From Hyphomicrobiales bacterium (GTDB lineage Bacteria > Pseudomonadota > Alphaproteobacteria > Rhizobiales > Kaistiaceae): DNA of 5,697 nt. Below are positions 1-5,697 of this stretch, piece by piece. The notes beneath the pieces are model-generated. The model was not told where the DNA came from. It ran no database searches and saw only the letters and a program-made list of their open reading frames with translations. Made by a program: the position numbers and the translations under genes. Positions within the stretch are counted from its first letter, which is position 1. The number at the start of each line of letters is the position of its first letter. The stretch covers positions 1 to 5,697 of the forward strand of contig JAFKJZ010000414.1 of assembly GCA_017305815.1 (NCBI GenBank), given 5' to 3'.

Positions 1-576
<576 letters not shown>

Positions 577-581
577 GGAGG

Positions 582-2849
582 TCAGATCGGTATGCCTTCA
601 GCTTCGGCGAAGGCGACGAGCGCCGCGCGGACGCCGTCCTCGCCATTATCCAGGGCCAGGAGAGGATCGAGCACGGCCTTGAGCCGGCCGATGTCGAGCG
701 CGAGCAGCATCGCCTTCACCGGGCCGATCGCGGCGGCCGACATCGACAAAGACCGGAAGCCGATGCCCGCCAGCGCCATTGCGGCGAGCGGTCGGCTGGC
801 GATCTCGCCGCAGAGCGTCACCGGCGTCTCGTGCCGGTCAGCCCCCTCGACGATCATCCGCAAGGTGCGCAGGAAATGGCGCGACAGCGGGTCGAACCGG
901 CTGGCTACGCGGGGGTTTCCGCGGTCGCTCGCGGTCATGTACTGCAGCAGGTCGTTGGAGCCGACAGAGACGAAATCAACCGCCTGCATCAGCGAATCGA
1001 GCTGGAACAGCAGCGCCGGCACCTCGACCATCGAGCCGAGCAGGATGCGCGAGGGCTCGCCATGGCCATGCCGGCGCAATTGCGCGACCTCGCGGTCGAG
1101 CAGCGCCCGTGCCCGGTGAATCTCGCCCACCTCGGTGACCATCGGCAACATGACGCGCAACTCGCGGCCGGCAGCCGCGTGCAACAGCGCGCGCAACTGC
1201 ATGCGCAGAAGGCCGGGGCGGTCGAGGCCGAGGCGGATCGCGCGCCAGCCGAGCGCCGGATTTTCCTCCGGCTGCATGCGCATATAGGGCAGCACCTTGT
1301 CGCCGCCGATATCGAGCGTGCGGAAGGTCACCGGCCGGTTGCCGCTGGACTGGAGCACGGCGGCGTAAAGCGCCGTCTGCTCGTCCATGCGCGGCATGGT
1401 CGAGGCGACCATGAACTGCAGCTCGGTGCGGAACAGGCCGATGCCCTCCGCGCCCGCTTCGGCCAGATGCGGCAGGTCGACCAGCAGGCCGGCATTCATG
1501 TTGAGCGAAACGCGGTGGCCGTCCTGGGTCACGGCCGGCTTGTTGCGCAGCAGGCGATACTGGGCCTGGCGCTTGGCGCGGAACTTGACCTTCTCGCCAT
1601 AGGCGGCCTCGACATCGGCCGGCGGCCGCACATGGGCCTCGCCAGTATCGGCGTCGAGGATGATCGGATCGCCGTTCTCGACCAGCGAGACGATATTGGC
1701 GGCGCGACCGATGGTGGCGATGCCGAGCGCCCGCGCGACGATCGTCACGTGGCTGGTCGCCCCGCCTTCCTCGAGCACCAGGCCGCGCACGCGGTTGCGG
1801 TCATAGTCGAGCAGCTCGGCGGCGCCCATGTTGCGCGCGACGATGACGCTGTCCTTGGGCAGGCTGGCGCCGTCCGGGCCGTGCGACTTGCCCATCAGCT
1901 CGCGCAGGAGCCGGTTGGCGAGATCGTCGAAATCGTGCAGTCGCTCGCGCAGGTACGGGTCGGTCTGGCGCTGCAGGCGGGCGCGCGTGTCGCTCTGCAC
2001 CTTCTCGACCGCCGCCTCGGCCGAAAGGCCGTTCTGGATCGCCTCGTCCATGCGGCGGACCCAGCCGCGGTCATAGGCGAACATGCGGTAGGCTTCGAGA
2101 ATGTCGCGGTGCTCGCCGGCCAGCGCGATATCGTCGCGCGAGAGCATGTCGTCGACCGACAGGCGCAGATTGGCGATCGCCTGCTCGAGGCGACGGCTTT
2201 CCTTGTCGGTGTCCTCGGCGATCAGCTGGGTGACGACGACGCGCGGCTCGTGCAGCACGACATGGCCGAGCGCGATGCCGTCCGAAAGCGGGGTTCCCTT
2301 GAGCGAAAGCGGGCGCTTGACGTCGAGCGACGTGCCAGGCCGGGCGAGACCCTGCAGCTCGCCGACGGCGATCATCTCCGCCAGCACCATCGCCGTCGTC
2401 TGCAGCGCCTCGACTTCCTCGTCGTAATAGGTGCGGTGCGCGCGGTTCTGCACGACGAGGACGCCCAGCGTCCGGCCGGCGCGCAGGATCGGCACGCCGA
2501 GGAAGGCGTTGTAGATCTCCTCGCCGGTTTCCGGGAGATAGGCGAAGGACGGGTGACTCTGGGCGTCCTGCAGATTGAGCGGACGCGCCTCGGAGGCGAT
2601 CAGGCCAACGAGGCCCTGGCCGACGCGCAGGCCGGCATGGTGCACCGCCGAGCGGTTCAGGCCCTCGGTCGCATAGAGTTCGAGCACGTCATCGGCGCGC
2701 AACACATAGACCGAGCACACCTCGGCGACCATGTTGGCCGCGATCTGGGCAACGATCTTGTCGAGCCGGTCTTGCGCGCTGATCGGCTCCGCCATGATTT
2801 CGCGCAGGCGACGGAGCAGGACGCGCGGCCCGGCGAGTGACCCCCGCAT
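582..2849 (-). CDS. ptsP: Phosphoenolpyruvate-protein phosphotransferase PtsP (Enzyme I Ntr)
   Basis: First enzyme of the nitrogen-related phosphotransferase relay. It takes phosphate from PEP onto a histidine and passes it to NPr (PtsO/HPr-like) and then EIIA-Ntr, a cytoplasmic regulatory chain rather than a sugar uptake system. The product is 755 residues, close to E. coli PtsP (748). Domains in order: GAF sensor about 15-165; Enzyme I N-terminal helical region about 185-330; PEP-utiliser mobile domain with GGATSHVTIVARALG (362-376), H367 being the phosphorylated histidine; PEP-binding barrel about 440-720. The barrel holds GLFRTELQFM (471-480), FRTLDIGGDK (509-518), ENPALGWRAIRLGL (529-542), SVGSNDLLQYMTASDRGNP (628-646) and CGEIASRP with the active-site cysteine C680. 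All key residues are present. The ATG at 2849 is preferred over the ATG at 2939 because GGAAGG lies 6 nt before it and rhizobial homologues begin with MRG..GPRVLLRRLRE. In other bacteria the GAF domain is reported to bind glutamine or related nitrogen signals; here that is inference. Confidence 0.97.
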   Translation of the reverse strand: MRGSLAGPRVLLRRLREIMAEPISAQDRLDKIVAQIAANMVAEVCSVYVLRADDVLELYATEGLNRSAVHHAGLRVGQGLVGLIASEARPLNLQDAQSHPSFAYLPETGEEIYNAFLGVPILRAGRTLGVLVVQNRAHRTYYDEEVEALQTTAMVLAEMIAVGELQGLARPGTSLDVKRPLSLKGTPLSDGIALGHVVLHEPRVVVTQLIAEDTDKESRRLEQAIANLRLSVDDMLSRDDIALAGEHRDILEAYRMFAYDRGWVRRMDEAIQNGLSAEAAVEKVQSDTRARLQRQTDPYLRERLHDFDDLANRLLRELMGKSHGPDGASLPKDSVIVARNMGAAELLDYDRNRVRGLVLEEGGATSHVTIVARALGIATIGRAANIVSLVENGDPIILDADTGEAHVRPPADVEAAYGEKVKFRAKRQAQYRLLRNKPAVTQDGHRVSLNMNAGLLVDLPHLAEAGAEGIGLFRTELQFMVASTMPRMDEQTALYAAVLQSSGNRPVTFRTLDIGGDKVLPYMRMQPEENPALGWRAIRLGLDRPGLLRMQLRALLHAAAGRELRVMLPMVTEVGEIHRARALLDREVAQLRRHGHGEPSRILLGSMVEVPALLFQLDSLMQAVDFVSVGSNDLLQYMTASDRGNPRVASRFDPLSRHFLRTLRMIVEGADRHETPVTLCGEIASRPLAAMALAGIGFRSLSMSAAAIGPVKAMLLALDIGRLKAVLDPLLALDNGEDGVRAALVAFAEAEGIPI

Positions 2850-2855
2850 GGTCCG

Positions 2856-2861
2856 CCTTCC
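2856..2861 (-). promoter_or_regulatory. Ribosome binding site that sets the ptsP start
   Basis: On the minus strand GGAAGG sits 6 nt upstream of the ATG at 2849-2847. It decides between this start and an in-frame ATG at 2939, where the purine run AGGAAG is separated from the ATG by only one base, too close to function well. Confidence 0.7.
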
Positions 2862-2906
2862 GCAATTCGAGAGCTTTGACGGGCTTCGACCATCGAAATC
2901 CGTCTC

Positions 2907-2934
2907 GGGAAGCCGGCCGATTCGGCCGGTTCCC
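2907..2934 (-). repeat. Strong inverted repeat (hairpin) in the lysC-ptsP gap
   Basis: The 8-nt arms CCGGCCGA (2913-2920) and TCGGCCGG (2922-2929) are perfect inverted copies around one base. The pairing continues as GGGAA (2907-2911) with TTCCC (2930-2934) if G2912 is bulged. As RNA this gives an 11-bp, mostly G-C stem with a 5-nt loop. In the minus-strand transcript it falls after the lysC stop and about 57 nt before the ptsP ATG. It is not followed by a run of T on either strand, so a classic intrinsic terminator is unlikely. It could be an mRNA-stabilising or processing structure between lysC and ptsP, a leader element of ptsP, or a protein-binding palindrome. The pairing is seen directly; the role is unknown. 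Confidence 0.6.
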
Positions 2935-2940
2935 CGCATG

Positions 2941-2975
2941 CTTCCTGCCTAGTCGTGGCACGAGTTGGGCAGAAG
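2941..2975 (-). repeat. Second, weaker palindrome in the lysC-ptsP gap
   Basis: An 11-nt perfect palindrome, TCGTGGCACGA (2953-2963), is nested inside the inverted arms CTGCC (2945-2949) and GGCAG (2968-2972). These arms extend to CTT (2941-2943) and AAG (2973-2975) with C2944 bulged. It lies directly upstream, in the ptsP sense, of the stronger hairpin. With only 3 bp likely to form in the inner stem it is a poor RNA structure but a reasonable dyad for a DNA-binding protein. I see no convincing sigma70 promoter in the 163-nt gap. The best pair, TTTCCG and TTTACC 17 nt apart (2975-3003), matches the consensus only about half. Confidence 0.3.
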
Positions 2976-3012
2976 GTAAAATGCTGTTTCGTCGGGTCGG
3001 AAAGCCTGTTGA

Positions 3013-4266
3013 TCAGGCGGCGTCCAGCCCGTAGAGCGTGTGCAGCGAGCGCACAGCCAGCTCGGTGTAGGGCGCATCGATCAGGATCGAAATCTTGATC
3101 TCCGACGTCGTGATGGCGCGGATATTGATGCCCTTGGAGGCGAGCGCCTTGAAGGCCGAGGCGGCGACGCCCGCATGGCTGCGCATGCCGATGCCGATCA
3201 CCGACACCTTGGTCAGATCGCGCGAGCCCTGGACGCTGGCATAGCCGATCGATTCGCGCGCCTCGGCCAGCACCTTCCAGGCCCGTTCGAAATCGGTGTT
3301 CGGCACGGTGAAGGTCATGTCGGTGGTCGTGCCGTCTTCCGAGACGTTCTGCACGATCATGTCGACATTGATGTTGGCTTCGGCCAGCGGCACGAACACG
3401 GCCGCGGCGACGCCCGGCTTGTCGGCCACTTCGCGCAGCGAGATCTGAGCCTCGTCCTTGGCGTAGGCGATGCCGGTGACTACCTGCTTTTCCACGATCT
3501 CGTCCTCGTCGCAAATGAGGGTGCCTGGGGGATTGTTGGGATCGCCGAGCGCCGGATCTTCCGGATCGACGAAGCTGGACCGCACGAAAGTCCGCACGCC
3601 ATGCACCATAGCCAGTTCGACCGAGCGCACCTGCAGCACCTTGGCCCCGAGCGACGCCATCTCCAGCATTTCTTCATGCGAGACGCGGTCGAGGCGCTTG
3701 GCCTTCGGTACCATGCGGGGGTCGGTCGTGTAGACGCCGTCGACATCCGTATAGATGTCGCAGCGGTCCGCCTTGATCGCGGCGGCGATCGCGACGGCGC
3801 TGGTGTCGGAACCGCCACGGCCGAGCGTCGCGATGCGGTTGTCCGGGCCGAGGCCCTGGAAACCGGCGATCACGGCGACCTGGCCCTGCTCCAGCCGCTC
3901 GATCAGCCGCGCGCCGTCGATGTCGACGATACGGGCGGCGCCATGCGCGGCGTCGGTGCGGATCGGGATCTGCCAGCCCTGCCAGGAGCGGGCGTTGACG
4001 CCCATCTCCTGCAGCGCGATCGCGAGGAGCCCGGATGTCACCTGCTCACCCGAGGCGACGACGGCGTCATATTCGCGCGCGTCATGCAGCGGCGCGGCGG
4101 CGCGCGTCCAGTTGACGAGTTCGTTGGTCTTGCCGGACATGGCCGAAACCACGACGGCGACCTCGAAGCCCGCATCGACCTCGCGTTTGACGTGACGAGC
4201 CACATTGCGGATGCGATCGATATCGGCGACGGAGGTACCGCCGAACTTCATCACCAGCCGGGCCAT
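3013..4266 (-). CDS. lysC: Aspartate kinase (aspartokinase)
   Basis: Phosphorylates L-aspartate with ATP to 4-phospho-L-aspartate, the committed step toward lysine (and diaminopimelate), threonine, methionine and isoleucine, in the cytoplasm. The product is 417 residues, typical of monofunctional class II enzymes. The amino acid kinase domain (about 1-250) shows KFGGTSV (7-13), SAMSGKTNEL (41-50), SGEQVTSGLLA (72-82, E74 being the conserved aspartate-site glutamate), GRGGSDTSA (149-157) and DIYTDVDGVYTTDPR (170-184). Two C-terminal ACT modules follow, at about 273-337 (REVADKPGVAAAVF, QNVSEDGTTTDMTFT) and about 354-417 (GIGMRSHAGVAASAF, TSEIKISILI). These modules bind feedback inhibitors, usually lysine and/or threonine; which of them applies here cannot be read from sequence. 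No homoserine dehydrogenase domain is fused, and I see no internal ATG or GTG at the usual beta-subunit start. The ATG at 4266 is chosen because MARLVMKFGGTS is the family N-terminus and AAAGG (4277-4273) lies 6 nt upstream. The reading frame stays open a further 95 codons upstream, but that part has no family match. Confidence 0.97.
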   Translation of the reverse strand: MARLVMKFGGTSVADIDRIRNVARHVKREVDAGFEVAVVVSAMSGKTNELVNWTRAAAPLHDAREYDAVVASGEQVTSGLLAIALQEMGVNARSWQGWQIPIRTDAAHGAARIVDIDGARLIERLEQGQVAVIAGFQGLGPDNRIATLGRGGSDTSAVAIAAAIKADRCDIYTDVDGVYTTDPRMVPKAKRLDRVSHEEMLEMASLGAKVLQVRSVELAMVHGVRTFVRSSFVDPEDPALGDPNNPPGTLICDEDEIVEKQVVTGIAYAKDEAQISLREVADKPGVAAAVFVPLAEANINVDMIVQNVSEDGTTTDMTFTVPNTDFERAWKVLAEARESIGYASVQGSRDLTKVSVIGIGMRSHAGVAASAFKALASKGINIRAITTSEIKISILIDAPYTELAVRSLHTLYGLDAA

Positions 4267-4347
4267 CAGCAACCTTTGGAAGCAGTTTCCGCGGAAGATG
4301 CGGAAGAGATTGAAGGAGTTCCGGCTAACAACAACCGGACGGGCGCC

Positions 4348-4376
4348 TTCATAGCGACTTCGGCCAGAAGCCGCAA
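4348..4376 (-). promoter_or_regulatory. Candidate sigma70-type promoter for lysC
   Basis: On the minus strand TTGCGG (4376-4371) and TATGAA (4353-4348) are separated by exactly 17 nt, the optimal spacing for the housekeeping sigma factor. Both hexamers keep most consensus positions. Transcription would start near 4341, leaving a leader of about 75 nt before the lysC ATG. It is the best promoter-like pair I found in the divergent gap, but promoter calls by eye in GC-rich alphaproteobacteria are unreliable. Confidence 0.4.
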
Positions 4377-4493
4377 CGGCGTCGGCGCGGCCCGCGGAGG
4401 AAGCCACCGCAAACGCCGATTCCGGCCGCGACAAGTCGACCCCGGCTGCCGTCCGCCTTGACTTCGGCCCCGCCGCCGACGACGTTCGCCCCC

Positions 4494-4501
4494 AGAAGGA
4501 G
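4494..4501 (+). promoter_or_regulatory. Ribosome binding site of ubiG
   Basis: AGAAGGAG lies 6 nt before the ATG at 4508-4510, a strong Shine-Dalgarno match at good spacing. It supports this start and therefore the alanine-rich N-terminal extension of UbiG as translated sequence. Confidence 0.75.
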
Positions 4502-4507
4502 CCGCCC

Positions 4508-5272
4508 ATGTCAGCCGCCGCACAGACTTCCGCCGCCGCCCCGGGCACCACGGTCGATCAGGACGAGATCGCGCATTTCTCCGCGATAGCCAGCGAGTGG
4601 TGGGCGCCGAACGGCAAGTTCGCGCCGCTGCACCGGCTCAACCCGATCCGCATCGGCTTCATCAAGGACGAGGCGGCGAAACTGTTCGGCCGCGACAGCC
4701 GGGATCCGAAGGCGCTGAACGGCCTGCGCGTGCTCGATATCGGCTGCGGCGGCGGCCTGCTGTCCGAGCCGATGGCGCGCCTCGGCGCCACCGTCGTCGG
4801 CGCCGACGCATCGGAAACCAATATCGGCGTCGCCTCGCTGCATGCGAGCGAGGCCGGTCTCGACATCGACTATCGCGCGACCACCGCCGAGGCCCTCAGC
4901 GCCGCCGGCGAACAGTTCGACATCGTGCTGGCGATGGAGATCGTCGAGCACGTCGCCGACCTGCCGCTCTTCATCCGCGAGACATCGGCGATGGTGAAGC
5001 CGGGCGGGCTGATGGTGCTTTCCACCATCAATAGGACGCCGAAGGCCTGGGCGCTGGCGATCTTCGGCGCCGAATGTGTGTTGCGCTGGCTGCCGCGCGG
5101 TACGCACACTTACGAAAAGCTGGTGCGCCCCTCGGAGCTGGCGAAGGCGCTCAGCGAGAACGGCCTCGACCTCTCGGCCGAGACGGGCGTCGTCTACAAT
5201 CCGCTCCGGGACCGCTGGAGCCCTTCGTCCGACATGGACGTCAACTACATGATTTCCGGCGTCCGCCGCTGA
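4508..5272 (+). CDS. ubiG: Bifunctional ubiquinone biosynthesis O-methyltransferase UbiG
   Basis: SAM-dependent methyltransferase that carries out both O-methylation steps of ubiquinone synthesis: methylation of the polyprenyl hydroxyphenol intermediate and the final conversion of demethylubiquinol to ubiquinol. It works at the inner membrane face with the other Ubi proteins. The 254-residue product (E. coli UbiG has 240) shows [20 protein letters not shown] (31-50), the UbiG/Coq3 signature. It then shows SAM motif [11 protein letters not shown] (74-83) with acidic D100 after it, [13 protein letters not shown] (137-149) and [14 protein letters not shown] (163-176). The stretch [19 protein letters not shown] (188-206) corresponds to the region proposed to contact membrane lipid in E. 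coli UbiG. The end [11 protein letters not shown] is typical of the family. The first 18 or so residues are Ala/Thr-rich and probably disordered. The gene is transcribed divergently from lysC and ends at a clear terminator, so it is probably monocistronic. Confidence 0.96.
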   Translation: MSAAAQTSAAAPGTTVDQDEIAHFSAIASEWWAPNGKFAPLHRLNPIRIGFIKDEAAKLFGRDSRDPKALNGLRVLDIGCGGGLLSEPMARLGATVVGADASETNIGVASLHASEAGLDIDYRATTAEALSAAGEQFDIVLAMEIVEHVADLPLFIRETSAMVKPGGLMVLSTINRTPKAWALAIFGAECVLRWLPRGTHTYEKLVRPSELAKALSENGLDLSAETGVVYNPLRDRWSPSSDMDVNYMISGVRR

Positions 5273-5295
5273 GCCGCTTCCCCGACCCGAAAACA

Positions 5296-5328
5296 AGAAC
5301 GGCTCCGGTGCATGACCGGAGCCGTTTT
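5296..5328. terminator. Bidirectional intrinsic terminator between ubiG and the DUF1178 gene
   Basis: A perfect 12-bp stem is formed by AACGGCTCCGGT (5298-5309) and ACCGGAGCCGTT (5315-5326) with the 5-nt loop GCATG. On the plus strand the stem runs into TTTT (5325-5328). On the minus strand it is followed by CTTGTTTT (5297-5290). It begins about 25 nt after the ubiG stop codon and 38 nt beyond the stop of the convergent gene, so it can end transcription from both sides. Confidence 0.9.
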
Positions 5329-5365
5329 CACTTGCGCGAAGAAATGGGGCCTTGATCCGGGCGAC

Positions 5366-5697
5366 CTAGTTGCCGTCTTCCGGCAGGACCGGGAGCGGCA
5401 GGAAATCGATCCCCTCCTCGGCCAGGGAGCGCGCCTCTTCCGGCGAGGCCTCGCCATAGATGCCGCGCGCCTCGACCTCCTGATAGTGGATCTTGCGCGC
5501 TTCCTCGGCGAACTTGCCGCCGACATAGTCGGCGTTCTCGGTGACAGAGTCGCCCAGTTTGCGCATCATCTCGACCATGGCGGCCTGGCGCGGGTCGGGC
5601 GCGGCGACCTTCATGGCCGCGCTTTCGGCCGCTGCTTCGCGCTTGCGCGCCGTCGAAACCGACGGCGCCATCAATGCCTTCACGACATCGCTCGTCC
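5366..5697 (-). CDS. DUF1178 family protein, C-terminal part, truncated by window edge
   Basis: The visible 109 codons and TAG stop match the C-terminal part of the DUF1178 family, small alphaproteobacterial and betaproteobacterial proteins of unknown function. The recognisable pieces are VKALMAPSVST near the window edge and the family-typical tail EARKIHYQEVEARGIYGEAS, then PEEARSLAEEGIDFLPLPV, ending PEDGN. Family members start with a short cysteine-containing, zinc-ribbon-like segment (a CxxGH type motif, then CPxCGS), which would be beyond the window edge. The middle (about visible residues 15-45) is Ala/Met-rich and poorly conserved. The frame continues to the last base of the window: the codon reading M in an isolated frame at 5683 is a GTG preceded by in-frame T-S-D-V, so it is an internal valine. 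The gene converges on ubiG across the shared terminator. Function is unknown. Confidence 0.87.
   Translation of the reverse strand, partial: TSDVVKALMAPSVSTARKREAAAESAAMKVAAPDPRQAAMVEMMRKLGDSVTENADYVGGKFAEEARKIHYQEVEARGIYGEASPEEARSLAEEGIDFLPLPVLPEDGN

Larger units (their letters stand above)
4267..4507. other. Divergent intergenic region between lysC and ubiG
   Basis: This 241-nt gap must hold the start signals for both lysC (minus) and ubiG (plus). On the lysC side I see a plausible promoter at 4348-4376, an imperfect tandem 9-nt repeat (GCGGAAGAT then GCGGAAGAG, 4291-4308) and a 10-nt palindrome TTCCGCGGAA (4287-4296). A 28-codon open frame (4352-4266, minus) ends on the lysC start. On the ubiG side there is a TTGACT box at 4458-4463 resembling a -35 element, but the bases at the proper distance (around GACGTT, 4481-4486) are a poor -10. 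The stretch nearest lysC looks less GC-rich than the genes around it, as expected of non-coding DNA. No riboswitch was recognised. Confidence 0.55.

Noticed and set aside
831..2840. A 669-codon plus-strand open frame antisense to ptsP
   Set aside because: It mirrors ptsP, which has full family motifs. Its translation is His/Arg/Ala/Gly-rich low-complexity sequence with no recognisable domain, the usual shadow of strong G/C third-position bias.
2850..2939. A 30-codon N-terminal extension of ptsP to an ATG at 2939
   Set aside because: Its purine run is one base from the ATG, the added residues are not family-like, and they would be encoded by the hairpin region. The ATG at 2849 fits both SD and homologues.
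2657..3514. A 285-codon minus-strand frame spanning the lysC end, the gap and the ptsP start
   Set aside because: It is an out-of-frame Arg/Gly-rich reading through two certain genes with no domain of its own.
3040..4461. A 473-codon plus-strand open frame antisense to lysC
   Set aside because: Same shadow effect: Arg/His/Asp/Gly-rich, no motif, no credible start signals, and it lies almost wholly over a certain lysC.
4267..4551. A 95-codon N-terminal extension of lysC reaching back to an ATG at 4551
   Set aside because: The extra sequence has no match to aspartokinases, would overlap the ubiG start and the likely lysC promoter, and the ATG at 4266 has a proper SD and the canonical N-terminus.
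4511..5296. A 261-codon minus-strand open frame antisense to ubiG
   Set aside because: It covers ubiG end to end, shows no domain, and would start within the intergenic segment just before the bidirectional terminator. ubiG has a strong SD and full family motifs.

Overview
The window is a stretch of core chromosome from a GC-rich alphaproteobacterium, most likely a member of Hyphomicrobiales (Rhizobiales). The evidence is the strong preference for G or C at third codon positions, the alphaproteobacterial character of each protein, and the gene order ubiG / lysC - ptsP - prfA, which is familiar from that order. Genus cannot be fixed from the sequence alone. I see no mobile element, tRNA, rRNA, CRISPR array, phage gene or obvious transferred segment.

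Layout from left to right. Positions 1-576 (minus) hold the N-terminal half of peptide chain release factor 1 (prfA), cut by the window edge. Positions 582-2849 (minus) hold ptsP, the nitrogen-type PTS Enzyme I with a GAF sensor domain; prfA starts 5 nt after its stop codon. The 163-nt gap at 2850-3012 is the ptsP leader and carries a strong hairpin and a second, weaker palindrome. Positions 3013-4266 (minus) hold lysC, aspartate kinase. The 241-nt gap at 4267-4507 is a divergent promoter region. Positions 4508-5272 (plus) hold ubiG, the ubiquinone O-methyltransferase. A bidirectional intrinsic terminator lies at about 5296-5328. It separates ubiG from a convergent, truncated DUF1178-family gene at 5366-5697 (minus).

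The three minus-strand genes lysC, ptsP and prfA are co-directional and probably at least partly co-transcribed. Their jobs are commitment of aspartate carbon to lysine, threonine, methionine and isoleucine synthesis (LysC), nitrogen/carbon-state signalling by a phosphorelay (PtsP), and translation termination (PrfA). ubiG is transcribed the other way and serves respiratory quinone synthesis.

No previously undescribed system was found. The points worth a second look are regulatory: structured leader DNA before ptsP, a TTG start without a Shine-Dalgarno site for prfA, and a small open frame whose stop overlaps the lysC start codon.
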